Source: Mycolicibacterium aromaticivorans JS19b1 = JCM 16368
GTDB taxonomy: Bacteria; Actinomycetota; Actinomycetes; Mycobacteriales; Mycobacteriaceae
DNA: 64,000 bases
Reading direction: 5' to 3'
NCBI RefSeq assembly: GCF_000559085.1
Contig: NZ_JALN02000001.1
Location: forward strand, 5,146,001 to 5,210,000
This document shows, piece after piece, positions 53,255 to 61,368 of the stretch (position 1 is its first letter; each line of letters starts with the position of its first letter). The position numbers were made by a program, and so were the translations under genes. The notes beneath the pieces were generated by a model that was given only the letters and a program-made list of their open reading frames with translations, had not been told where the DNA came from and searched no databases.

Positions 53255-54640
53255 TCAGAAGGTGATCGCCGGCAGGCCGGTGATCTCCACCACGGACTGT
53301 GGGTAGCGGGCCGCGGTGAAGGCTAGGTACCCGTAGATCTGCAGGAGCACCGTGAGGGTGTTGGCTTTGATCTCTGGCAGGGCGCGGGCACGGATGCCCG
53401 ACTCCCACAGCACCAGGTCCGAGGCCCGCATGACGTACACGGCGTCTTCGGTTCCTGGCGTGGTGCCGACAGCGCCGAGCGTGGTCGGGATGCTCGGGTC
53501 GGTGACGACCGGCAGGCCCTGCACATTGCCGACCACCTGCTGGGAGGCGACAGCGTCGAGCAGGCCGCCTGCGTTCTGGGGGATGTTGGCGTTCGGGAGG
53601 AACAGCGGGCGATCGTTCTGATCTAGTTGCGCCAGAAGCCATCCCCACCGCGCCGGGTGCATGACGATGACCTCGGGCGGCAGGAATCGAGTGACGTGGA
53701 CCTGCTGGATCGCGTTGGCCAGTGCTCGATAGACCTTTGCGACGTCGGTGCCGCTGCCGGTGGGCGTCACATTTCCGATGCCGGGGGTGTTGTGCACACC
53801 GAGGATCTGGCCGTTGGAGCCCGAGCCGAGGATGACGTACTGGTTTGTCTGGGCCGCGTGTGCCGCGGTCAGATCCCGGAACACCATGTCGTCGAACGCG
53901 ACCGGCGACTGGTCAATCAGCTGAACGGCCACCGACTGACCACCGGCGATCGTGCGGACCGGCGCGTTGACGAACGTGTCCGTCAGATCCGTCTCCGAGA
54001 TCGCGGTGTTGTCACCGTTCTGCGCGGCGACGGTTGTACCGGTAGCGAGCTTCGGGATGTTCAGCGAGTCCGTGCCCGACGGCAGGGGCTGGCGCTGCAC
54101 CAGGTTCGCGAAGGCGCGACCGGGGCGGGCCACCTCGATGAACTGATCCATCAGCCAAACCGGGGGAACTGCGTATCCCCCGGAGCCATCAACGCGGTCC
54201 AGGGCGCGGTACTCCGCGTAGCTCGGCGCCGTTTCGACCTCGCGGGCGTGGCGCATCAGCCGGTCGCGGGCCTCGCCGGTGTGGTCGAGATTGGCCGACA
54301 TCCGCACAAGGTCCTGTAGGTAGGAGCGACGCGGGTTGCCCTTGGCGTAGGTGTGGGGCTCGGTGACGACCGTGGTCATGGCTGTGCTGCGCTTTCCGGA
54401 AGCGGGAAGGCTGAGCTCCCCGTGAAGATTGAGGGGGAGTTCGCTGCGCTGAAGGTCTGCGCGGGCGTCGGCGAGTCGTGCTGCGATCGCGCGACGTTCG
54501 GCGACCTGAGTCGCCAGTTCAGGTGTAAAGTCCGTCAGGCCGGCGCGCTGGGCGGCGTCGAGCCGCACGAGTACATCGGCGTTGACGCGATCAAACTGCG
54601 CCTGTAGTTGTGTGACGAATTCAGTTTGTGTGCTGGGCAT
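53255..54640 (-). CDS. HK97-fold major capsid protein
   Basis: A 461-residue phage capsid protein. The first about 110 residues are helical and coiled-coil-like, matching the delta/scaffold region normally removed by a prohead protease. The body has the HK97 pattern: GSGGYAVPPVWLMDQFIEVARPGRAF near residue 150 and SNGQILGVHNTPGIGNV near residue 275. The C-terminal segment ends in VEITGLPAITF. No protease or portal gene adjoins it, which is unusual. In satellites such capsids can remodel helper particles. The ATG at 54640 has no strong ribosome site. Confidence 0.88.
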   Translation of the reverse strand: MPSTQTEFVTQLQAQFDRVNADVLVRLDAAQRAGLTDFTPELATQVAERRAIAARLADARADLQRSELPLNLHGELSLPASGKRSTAMTTVVTEPHTYAKGNPRRSYLQDLVRMSANLDHTGEARDRLMRHAREVETAPSYAEYRALDRVDGSGGYAVPPVWLMDQFIEVARPGRAFANLVQRQPLPSGTDSLNIPKLATGTTVAAQNGDNTAISETDLTDTFVNAPVRTIAGGQSVAVQLIDQSPVAFDDMVFRDLTAAHAAQTNQYVILGSGSNGQILGVHNTPGIGNVTPTGSGTDVAKVYRALANAIQQVHVTRFLPPEVIVMHPARWGWLLAQLDQNDRPLFLPNANIPQNAGGLLDAVASQQVVGNVQGLPVVTDPSIPTTLGAVGTTPGTEDAVYVMRASDLVLWESGIRARALPEIKANTLTVLLQIYGYLAFTAARYPQSVVEITGLPAITF

Positions 54641-55028
54641 TTGGGCACGCGCGTCCTACAAAGAGGGATTGGCGTGCAGCTGAATCAGTGAACGGTTTGG
54701 CCCCGCGCTACCGAAAGCGACCGTTGAAAGCTTGTGGCAGCGTGGGGCCGCCCCGATCCAGTTACACCCAACCCATTCGGGAGGGAAGCACCCACGAAGC
54801 GCACGCCGGTCTCAAGGAACGTTTGCTGCGAGGGGGGATTGAGCGCTTCCGCGCCGGGCGCTGTGCCAACTGCCCCGGGTTGCACTATCTGTCGGGAGGG
54901 CGTGCCGCTCAACCGGTCTAGTGCTACCGCTCGCCTGAGATCGTATCAGGTCATCCGTCGGAAAGTGTGAATTGCACTGTGCTGCAGCGTGTTTGTGCAG
55001 CGCGCTGTTACATTAGGTCTTCGTTTCA
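54641..55028. other. Intergenic stretch upstream of the capsid gene
   Basis: Several short frames overlap here but none has a convincing start or composition. It contains imperfect palindromic CTGCAG/CAGCG words near 54980-55005. It may hold the capsid promoter. I see no clear gene. Confidence 0.35.
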
Positions 55029-55472
55029 CTAATCCGTGATCCTGGGAAGGAACCTACCGTCCTCATCGATGACACCACCGACAGCGGGACCGCGAAACGG
55101 TGCGGCCGCTTCAGCAGCAGCCTCCACCGCGGCCTCACGCAGGAGTTCATCCCGGGCGAGAGCCCGAGCCTCGATCGCTTCGTCCGCGGCGACCCACTGC
55201 CGAACAATCCAGCCCACCGCAGCCGGCGGCCACCACTCCGGAGTCCGTTCCGCGGCGCCGATCCAATGTTCAAGCACCCGCGCAAACAGGGTGAGTTCAA
55301 CATCGTCAAGACAATCGAAGCCCGGGGCGGGCGCGCTGCCGTATAGCGCGTCGAGCGCTTGCAACACCCAGGAAGCAATGCCGGCCGACTTGACCTCTCT
55401 GATGGCGTAGTCCAGGAAAGCCGCGATTCGATCGTGTGAATCATCGTCGAACCCGTTGGGTGCAATCGTCAT
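55029..55472 (-). CDS. Element hypothetical protein (147 residues)
   Basis: A helical acidic protein. ATG 55472 overlaps the previous gene's stop (ATGA) and has GGGAGGA upstream. The middle has several Trp (HWIGAAERTPEWWPPAAVGWIVRQW) and the C-terminal part is Ala/Glu-rich helix. No homologue is recognised. Position between primase and capsid would suit a packaging or morphogenesis factor, but this is inference. Confidence 0.6.
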   Translation of the reverse strand: MTIAPNGFDDDSHDRIAAFLDYAIREVKSAGIASWVLQALDALYGSAPAPGFDCLDDVELTLFARVLEHWIGAAERTPEWWPPAAVGWIVRQWVAADEAIEARALARDELLREAAVEAAAEAAAPFRGPAVGGVIDEDGRFLPRITD

Positions 55473-55978
55473 TGAGGTTCCTCCCGCCCGGTAGTGAATG
55501 TTGATCTGTAGCGTGTGCGGCTGCGACACGTGCCGTGGACGCCTACAGCGACGACCTGGTGCGCCACGCAGCCTGTATGGGTGCATGTATCGGCTGCTTC
55601 GAGGAACCTCCCAGCGCCTTCGCCGACATTGGGGCGGAATCCACGTGCCGCGCCGGTCGACGTCAGATGCCACGCGGCGATGTGGTCAACGGCCTCGACT
55701 ACTGGCAGGAGTTCGGGCGGCTTCGGTTGCGGCCGCCGGGGTGGCTTCGGCGCCGGATCTGTGCGGCGATCGGGTGGCAGCACAACGCGTTTGTACTCCG
55801 ACAGCGGCAAATCAACGTGTGGCAGCGCACCTTTTCGGCGCGGCCGCGGCGGAGGTCCACGCCGCGGTGAAGGGCTGTCTGCCAAAGTAACTGGAGGTGA
55901 CTCGACCGCGGGCACCTGATCTGGTGGCTGCGCACGACGTCGCCGCCGGGTGGGTTTATGGCCGCGTCGGCGAGTCAT
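55469..55978 (-). CDS. Element hypothetical protein, Arg/Pro-rich
   Basis: A 169-residue basic protein with an Arg-rich N-terminus (TRRRGHKPTRRRRRAQ) and a Pro-rich middle. Both ends overlap neighbours by ATGA, so it is in a tightly coupled operon. No domain recognised. The basic start suits nucleic-acid binding, but low complexity also fits a poorly conserved frame. Confidence 0.5.
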   Translation of the reverse strand: MTRRRGHKPTRRRRRAQPPDQVPAVESPPVTLADSPSPRRGPPPRPRRKGALPHVDLPLSEYKRVVLPPDRRTDPAPKPPRRPQPKPPELLPVVEAVDHIAAWHLTSTGAARGFRPNVGEGAGRFLEAADTCTHTGCVAHQVVAVGVHGTCRSRTRYRSTFTTGREEPQ

Positions 55979-56478
55979 TGCCCGGCGATCCAACCAGCTG
56001 CATCCGTCGCGTTAACGGTCCCGCAGTACGTATCCGTACCTAGCCCCTGGCCGGCGGGGATCCATCCGCCGTTGTGGAGTTCGGCCGCGTAGACCGCTCG
56101 GAGTTCCCCGGCGCGTTCTTGGACGATTACCGCCGGGCATCGTGTGGCCACGCGCGCACCGTCAACGGAGCGAAGAGCATCGGGGCTATTCCAGCATGGC
56201 GCCTCACCCAGGACCCGCAACTGCGCCAGCACGTCGTCTACGATCGCGGCTTCGGTGGCCTTGACGTCGTCGCGGCCGTCCGCCCGGGCAGTGTCCAGAA
56301 CATCCTGTCCTTGTTGCATCAGCTCGGTGCGCCGAGCCGCCAGCCGATCGACGACGCCGGCGGGTTGGCCATCCCACGCCGGCGGTTGCCACAGGTTCAT
56401 CCATTGGCCCTCTTCAAGTGTGACGGCGCCGATGACGCGCCATTCCTCGGCCGTAGCCGACGATTTCTCATCTGTCAT
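55975..56478 (-). CDS. Element hypothetical protein (167 residues)
   Basis: A soluble helical protein with AEEWRVIGAVTLEEGQWMNLWQPP near its start. ATG 56478 is chosen because AAAGGA lies 7 bases upstream. It overlaps the Arg/Pro-rich gene by ATGA. No family recognised. It follows the primase gene by about 150 bases. Confidence 0.6.
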   Translation of the reverse strand: MTDEKSSATAEEWRVIGAVTLEEGQWMNLWQPPAWDGQPAGVVDRLAARRTELMQQGQDVLDTARADGRDDVKATEAAIVDDVLAQLRVLGEAPCWNSPDALRSVDGARVATRCPAVIVQERAGELRAVYAAELHNGGWIPAGQGLGTDTYCGTVNATDAAGWIAGQ

Positions 56479-56625
56479 TTCGTTGTCCTTTCGTTTCGTT
56501 GCCACCCGCGTTCCGACGAGCCACGGCTCTGCAAGTAGTGCAAGTAATTCCCGTACCTTTCGATGCGCGCCCGCGTGAGGGTGAACGTGAATTACTTGAG
56601 TTGCTTGCAGAAGGCTGTCTGAGAA

Positions 56626-59058
56626 TCACCGTTCACCTGCCCAAATCGTGTCGGAGTCGGGTGGTGCTTGCGGTCGCGGCGCGATCCCTCGTCTAGGCAT
56701 ACCGCGCGAGGATTGGTCAGCGGGAAAGCCCTTGCTGTCCAGCGTGCGACCGAATGCGACCTTGCTCCCGGGAGGAAGCCCTTCACGTTTGGCGAACCTC
56801 TCCCACGATTCGTAGAGCATTTTCGTGGTCGCAGACAGGCCAGGTGCGAGGAGGCATTCCTCAGCGACAAAGCGGCCGATGCTGTCGCTGTCGCACCGAT
56901 ATACATTGGTGGCTACTCGGACTGCGTCGGGTGTGTCGAGACTGTCTGCGCCGCGGTAGGCGGTCCATCCGGCCACGATCCACGCCAGCACCGCGTCGGC
57001 CTCCATTTGCAGTCGTTGCGGCAGTTGGTCGTCTCGGTCGGCCGCGGGGACGACCACATCGAACGGGATGACTCGGAGGCGTCGCCAGACAGCTTCCGAT
57101 CCGTCGTCGACGGCGGGCAGATGGTTGGTCGCCATGAACATTAGCCAGGACGGTGAGAACTCGATGAAGTCGCGGCGCATGTAGCGGGCTTTGATCCGGT
57201 CGCCGCCGCTCATTCGTTTTGCCAGCGCGATATCGAGTCCACGTCCCTGTTCGGTCTCCGCGATTGTGACGAATCGCCGCCCGCGCAGATCGGCGACGCC
57301 GGTGGGGTGGCTATCACCGCGCTTCACCATCAAAAGAGCTGGATCCGCGGTGGCGGCATAGTCACCCAGAGCCCACGAAATCGCTTCCAGCAACGTAGTT
57401 TTTCCGTTCGCCCCGGTACCGGTAAGGATCGGCAGAATCTGCTTATCGCCGGTGACTTTGCCCAAAAGCGCTGTGCCGATGAGTCTCTGCAGATAGGAGC
57501 GCACCGCGGCGTCGGGCAAAACCTCATCGACGAAGCGATCCCATGCGACACCTGCCAGTCCCGAGTGATAGGCGCTGCGGGTGACTTTTGTGATCCGGTC
57601 GGAAGGGTTGTGGGGCCTTAGTTCCATTGTTCGTAGGTCGGCGGTGCCGTTGGTTGCGTTGAGCAGCCAGGGATCGGCGTCGACATCGTCTGTGGTGGAG
57701 GCGAATTCGGATAGCGCTGAAGCGATGGACAGCACGCCGCGGATGCCCGGGTCGGACTCGCATTTGCGGATGTCAGCCGTTAGCTCTTTGTCCCTCAACG
57801 CTTCATCCCACGAGGTGCGCAGTGTGTCGAGGACTGCCCGGACCGCGGCGGCGTTGCCAGGGTCGTAGGCGAACCGTTTGCCGTCCCAGAAGTGCCAGCC
57901 GATCCCTGCCACGAAAAGCAATCGGCCGGCGTACTGCTTTGAGAGCCGGTATGCGATGCGTGCCTGTCCGCGATGGATCTCGTCCACTGCGGATACGGCG
58001 GCCGCAGTGTTGGCGGCACTCGGAGTTGCGCCAGCGTTTTTCTGCGCCGTGAAGGCGGGGGCGGTGTTGATGCTCTTGCCCCACGCGCCGGGGGATGGCT
58101 CGGCGAGGAGTCGGGCGGCACGCTTGTTGGTGATGTACCGATCGAATTCGCGGGTGGCTTCGTCGTGGGTGCGGGAGCCGTCGCGGGTGACGGCGGCGAC
58201 GAACAGGGCCCGCAGTCCGAGCAGGGCGTTGTAGACGCCAGTCTCTCCGTCTTTGCCGAACCGCAGCAGGGCCAGAACATGGTCCCTGGTGGTGTCGTGG
58301 CGTGACGTCGCATCGCCGGTGTTGCAGTCGCGGATCGCTTCGGCGAGCCGTTGCGCAACCCGCGGTGACGGGTCGCCGGTGGTGAGGCAGTCTTTGACAT
58401 CGACGGACCCGTCGAGTGATCCAAGGTCGGGGCCGGGCTTGGCGCACAAGCCTTCGATCCAGGCGGCGGGGAGTTCGGCGGTGATGTCGTCGACGTTGGG
58501 GACGCCGATGATTTGCAGGTCGTGGTTGAGCCACCAGTAGGTGTCGCCGCTGTCCTTGTGCACCGAGGGCCAGACGATGGCGTAGCGGTGGACGCGGCGG
58601 ATCGTTTCGATGTCGCCGATCTGTAGGTCGGGGAATCCGATGCGGTCTTCGAACGCGATGTCGGCGGGCACCCGGAAGAACCGGATACCGGAGATGGGGT
58701 CGCCGAGGCGGCTGGTGGATCGGATGGTCGGTGGTAGCGGCCCCCAGCGGCGTTCCGCTTCGGCGAGGGTTCGGCCGCCGGTCTTGGGTTCGTAGGCGTC
58801 GACGTCGATACCGATGATGCCGTCCGGCAGGCGCAGGCACAGGTTGCCGTCGGGGTAGAGCTCCATGTACTGCATGAGGTCCGGATAGGAGGGGTCTTCG
58901 CCGTCGTATCCGGTGCGGCCGCCGGGCGGCGACTTTTTGGTCCGCCGCCGCATCGGCAGGACACCACGCCAGCCGCCGTCCCAATAGATCGGGGCGGCGT
59001 CGCCGTAGCCGACGACGCCGTCGTCGGACGGTGCATCGCGGTTGCGTGACGCGGTCAT
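56626..59058 (-). CDS. PrimPol and P4-type SF3 primase-helicase
   Basis: An 810-residue replication protein. The N-terminal primase-polymerase domain has IGIDVDAYEP near residue 83 as the metal-binding acidic motif. The C-terminal third is an SF3/P4-type helicase with Walker A GTGANGKTT near residue 547, followed by VTIAETEQGRGLD (Walker B region) and FMATNHLPAVDDG (motif C, near residue 640). Such proteins start replication of satellite and small phage elements. It is co-transcribed with the small gene ending at 59055 (ATGA). Its length is full for the family. Confidence 0.88.
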   Translation of the reverse strand: MTASRNRDAPSDDGVVGYGDAAPIYWDGGWRGVLPMRRRTKKSPPGGRTGYDGEDPSYPDLMQYMELYPDGNLCLRLPDGIIGIDVDAYEPKTGGRTLAEAERRWGPLPPTIRSTSRLGDPISGIRFFRVPADIAFEDRIGFPDLQIGDIETIRRVHRYAIVWPSVHKDSGDTYWWLNHDLQIIGVPNVDDITAELPAAWIEGLCAKPGPDLGSLDGSVDVKDCLTTGDPSPRVAQRLAEAIRDCNTGDATSRHDTTRDHVLALLRFGKDGETGVYNALLGLRALFVAAVTRDGSRTHDEATREFDRYITNKRAARLLAEPSPGAWGKSINTAPAFTAQKNAGATPSAANTAAAVSAVDEIHRGQARIAYRLSKQYAGRLLFVAGIGWHFWDGKRFAYDPGNAAAVRAVLDTLRTSWDEALRDKELTADIRKCESDPGIRGVLSIASALSEFASTTDDVDADPWLLNATNGTADLRTMELRPHNPSDRITKVTRSAYHSGLAGVAWDRFVDEVLPDAAVRSYLQRLIGTALLGKVTGDKQILPILTGTGANGKTTLLEAISWALGDYAATADPALLMVKRGDSHPTGVADLRGRRFVTIAETEQGRGLDIALAKRMSGGDRIKARYMRRDFIEFSPSWLMFMATNHLPAVDDGSEAVWRRLRVIPFDVVVPAADRDDQLPQRLQMEADAVLAWIVAGWTAYRGADSLDTPDAVRVATNVYRCDSDSIGRFVAEECLLAPGLSATTKMLYESWERFAKREGLPPGSKVAFGRTLDSKGFPADQSSRGMPRRGIAPRPQAPPDSDTIWAGER

Positions 59059-59339
59059 CGCGGCAGCCCATCGAGACGGAATTTCGCGGCTTCGGTGTTC
59101 AGACAGCTGAGATGCGCTGGGCGGCCTGCCGGATCTGTCTGCCCGGCGACGACACCGCGCCGGCAGATGCTGCAGCGGGGTTGCCGGATCTTGCCGGACC
59201 GCGCCGCATGGGCTGGTGAGACGTTTCTCGACGCGCCGCCGCTAGACTGAGGAGACGATCCGTTTGGCGCGGGTTCGGTGGTGACGGGAGTCTTGGCGTG
59301 CGGCCGGGGCTCCCGTTTCCATTCACTGGGCGGTGACAT
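59055..59339 (-). CDS. Small zinc-finger-like protein upstream of the primase
   Basis: A 94-residue frame with CSICRRG and, later, HLSC, a CxxC/HxxC pattern that may hold one zinc. Its stop overlaps the primase start (ATGA), so it is translationally coupled. The start is uncertain (59339 or 59393). Role probably in replication of the element, by position. Confidence 0.45.
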   Translation of the reverse strand: MSPPSEWKREPRPHAKTPVTTEPAPNGSSPQSSGGASRNVSPAHAARSGKIRQPRCSICRRGVVAGQTDPAGRPAHLSCLNTEAAKFRLDGLPR

Positions 59340-59595
59340 CAGGACCGCGCAAGCTGAAAGGCTTGCAGGCTCGTTCGAGGACTTCTGACTCACGGCTGAA
59401 GGTTCCGAGGAGTTCGATCAGCCGCTGACGATCGGCGTCGTCGAGCGGCCAGTTCCGCCTGATTTCGCGCTCGAGCCGGGCGGCGTGAAGTCGGTGGCGC
59501 GCGGCGATGACGTCGGGATGGTTGGGCGGCCGATGTTGGGAGAGCGCGGCATAACTGCCGAGAGCTTCGGCGACTTCGGTGCGCGGTGTTGGCAC
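59323..59595 (-). CDS. Small helical protein of the replication operon
   Basis: A 90-residue protein, mostly helical (HPDVIAARHRLHAARLEREIRRNW). It overlaps the next gene. It lies just downstream of the promoter/operator region at 59676-59759, so it is probably the first gene of the leftward operon. Function unknown. Confidence 0.55.
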   Translation of the reverse strand: MPTPRTEVAEALGSYAALSQHRPPNHPDVIAARHRLHAARLEREIRRNWPLDDADRQRLIELLGTFSRESEVLERACKPFSLRGPDVTAQ

Positions 59596-59675
59596 GGCGG
59601 TCCTAGGGCATGCGGCGTTTAGCGGCCTCGGTGTTGCCGTTCAGGAGCCCCGCCGGGCTCGTAGACGCTCTGACT

Positions 59676-59681
59676 CTATAC
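59676..59681 (-). promoter_or_regulatory. -10 of the leftward operon promoter
   Basis: TATAGA read on the minus strand, immediately next to the CCAACC/GGTTGG palindrome at 59682-59694. A protein bound there would sit between the -35 and -10. Confidence 0.45.
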
Positions 59682-59694
59682 CAACCAGGTTGGC
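59682..59694. promoter_or_regulatory. Operator candidate CCAACC-A-GGTTGG
   Basis: Perfect 6-bp arms with a one-base centre. It overlaps the core promoter of the leftward replication operon. Likely repressor site. Confidence 0.5.
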
Positions 59695-59741
59695 AATTTT
59701 GCATTGACTCGCCGACGAGTTCATCTGGGGCACAACAGGTT

Positions 59742-59759
59742 ATGTCACGATCGTGACAT
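59742..59759. promoter_or_regulatory. Perfect 18-bp palindrome
   Basis: ATGTCACGA followed by its reverse complement TCGTGACAT with no spacer. It is located 8 bases beyond the end of the 77-residue gene and about 50 bases upstream of the other operator. Candidate second operator or control site. Confidence 0.5.
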
Positions 59760-59767
59760 CGGAATCA

Positions 59768-60001
59768 TCATGCTGCACCGCCGCGACGACGGCGGGCGGC
59801 AGCGGACTTAAGTGCCAGCCGGGCGAAGAACGCTTTGCGCAGGTGCGCGGCGCGCACCGGATCGCCATTGGCCTCGGCGAGGAACTTTTCATCGAATGCT
59901 TTGCGCCCGTTGACAGTTCGGGCGGTGCGGTCTTCGGTGTTGGCCCAGGATGTATGGGCGGCGAGTTTCGCGCGTAAGACTCGCTCGGACGGGGGAAGCA
60001 T
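59768..60001 (-). CDS. Small basic element protein (77 residues)
   Basis: An Arg/Ala-rich helical protein (PSERVLRAKLAAHTSWANTEDRTART start). It looks like a short protein found near integrase in mycobacterial prophage-like elements. ATG 60001 or GTG 60013 as start. It may be an excisionase or DNA-binding factor; not established. Confidence 0.5.
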   Translation of the reverse strand: MLPPSERVLRAKLAAHTSWANTEDRTARTVNGRKAFDEKFLAEANGDPVRAAHLRKAFFARLALKSAAARRRRGGAA

Positions 60002-60097
60002 GCTTGCGGGCACCTTTCAACCGGCGCGAAGCGCTTCGCCTTCGCCGGGTGCCCAAATTCACGGGCTAAGCATGCGGAGCCCTATGCTACCCGTGCG

Positions 60098-60400
60098 TCA
60101 GACGTAAATTTTTCGCAGCGCGCGGTCCCACACCAGCCGGCGCGCCGCAGCGGCCTTGGCGATCTCTCCGGCGAGCGCCGAACCGTCGGGCAGCACCGGG
60201 CGCGGGTCGCACTGGCATCGCCCCGAATTCCGCCAACCCCCGTCATCGCTCATCGTGCAGTCCGTGCAGTCGGGATCATGTCCCCAGTAGACGGCCGTCA
60301 GCTTGCCGCACCGCTTGCAGATAGCGGCGACGGTCGAGCGGTCGCAGAAGAACCGGTGCAGGTCGGCAGCGGCCCGCTCGGATGCGGTCTCGCCGTTCAC
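60098..60400 (-). CDS. Zinc-ribbon-like protein downstream of integrase
   Basis: A 100-residue protein with three cysteine pairs: CKRCGK, CTDCT and CQCDP. A ribbon-type zinc site is likely. ATG at 60400 overlaps the integrase stop (ATGA). Function unknown; a DNA-binding partner of the integrase is possible. Confidence 0.6.
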   Translation of the reverse strand: MNGETASERAAADLHRFFCDRSTVAAICKRCGKLTAVYWGHDPDCTDCTMSDDGGWRNSGRCQCDPRPVLPDGSALAGEIAKAAAARRLVWDRALRKIYV

Positions 60401-61305
60401 AGGGCGCCCAGATTCAGCCCGCGTGCTTCCTCGGCTGCGCGCTCGGCGGCTGACGCCGCGACGTAGCGATCCAGCATCTCGCGGCTACTCCAGCCTGCGA
60501 CGGCCATCAGACCGCCCTCGGAGCCACCCGCCCGCAGCCAGCGGGTCGCGGCGGTGTGCCGCAGCTTGTGCACGTGAAAGCCCGCCACACCGGCTTCCGC
60601 AGCGCGCCGCCGCAGCGTCTTGGCCAGCGCGTAGTAAGAGAACCCCGGCGCTTGCGCGCCGATGAATAGTTGCGTGTTGTCGGGGTGGGCGCGGGTACGG
60701 CGCACCCGCAGGTAGCGGTCCACCGCCGCCGCCACCTGCGGCGAGTAGGGCACGATGCGGCCCTTCCCGCCCTTGCCCTTGGTGACGGTTGCCAGCTGCC
60801 GGTTGAGATCCAGGTCGTCCAGCTGCAGGGCCACAAGCTCATTGGCGCGCAGGCCCGTCTCGGACATGAGCCGGATGATTGCCTCGTCTCGACGGTCCCG
60901 CAGCGACTTGCTGGCCTGGCACGTCTTGAGTAGTCGGCGCAAGTCGTCGTCGGTCAGCGAGTCGGTCACCTTCGTCGCGATCTTCGGCGGCGACAACCGC
61001 TCAATGGGGTTGTTGGGCAATAGATCCTCTTCGGCCAGCCAAGCACCGAACCGTTTCAGCCCGCCCAGCCATGTCGTCGCCGTGGTGGCCTGTAGACCGG
61101 AGTCCAGCAGATCGGCCAGCCACGCCTGAACATTGGCCTTCGTCAGCTCTGCAGGCGTACCGGTGTCGGTGCACCAACGCAGGAAGCGCTCGACGCCCAG
61201 TCCGTAGGTCGACAGGGTCGCGTCAGACTTGCCTTGCGCGCGCAGGGCACGTTTCCAGGTCGGCACTTCGGCGGCAAGGTCCAGCAAATTTTCGGCCACA
61301 CACAT
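60397..61305 (-). CDS. int: Tyrosine site-specific integrase
   Basis: A 302-residue tyrosine recombinase that integrates and excises the element. The N-terminal SAM-like core-binding domain (residues 10-100) precedes the catalytic domain. Catalytic residues are Arg 153 (TGLRANEL), a Lys near 176-181, His 246 and Arg 249 (HKLRHT), Trp 272 in place of the usual His (AGWSSREM), and Tyr 281 (LDRYVAA). The Trp substitution is tolerated in the family, as in Cre. It lies about 130 bases from attR and reads away from it. Confidence 0.93.
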   Translation of the reverse strand: MCVAENLLDLAAEVPTWKRALRAQGKSDATLSTYGLGVERFLRWCTDTGTPAELTKANVQAWLADLLDSGLQATTATTWLGGLKRFGAWLAEEDLLPNNPIERLSPPKIATKVTDSLTDDDLRRLLKTCQASKSLRDRRDEAIIRLMSETGLRANELVALQLDDLDLNRQLATVTKGKGGKGRIVPYSPQVAAAVDRYLRVRRTRAHPDNTQLFIGAQAPGFSYYALAKTLRRRAAEAGVAGFHVHKLRHTAATRWLRAGGSEGGLMAVAGWSSREMLDRYVAASAAERAAEEARGLNLGAL

Positions 61306-61319
61306 AGTGTGACATGGTG

Positions 61320-61328
61320 CGTTGTGCT
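61320..61328 (+). promoter_or_regulatory. Candidate integrase arm-type site, right copy
   Basis: CGTTGTGCT, matching two copies near attL. It lies 15 bases upstream of the integrase start, so integrase binding here could also repress its own promoter. Confidence 0.45.
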
Positions 61329-61368
61329 AGGCGACTAACGCCCGAGAATCACTCAAGAATGGATCGCG

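Noticed and set aside
54628..54970. Short overlapping frames upstream of the capsid gene
   Set aside because: None has a good start or coding-like composition, and they overlap one another on both strands.
57803..59071. Long minus-strand frames in other phases over the primase
   Set aside because: Arg/Pro/Ser-rich shadows; the primase frame has PrimPol and Walker motifs.
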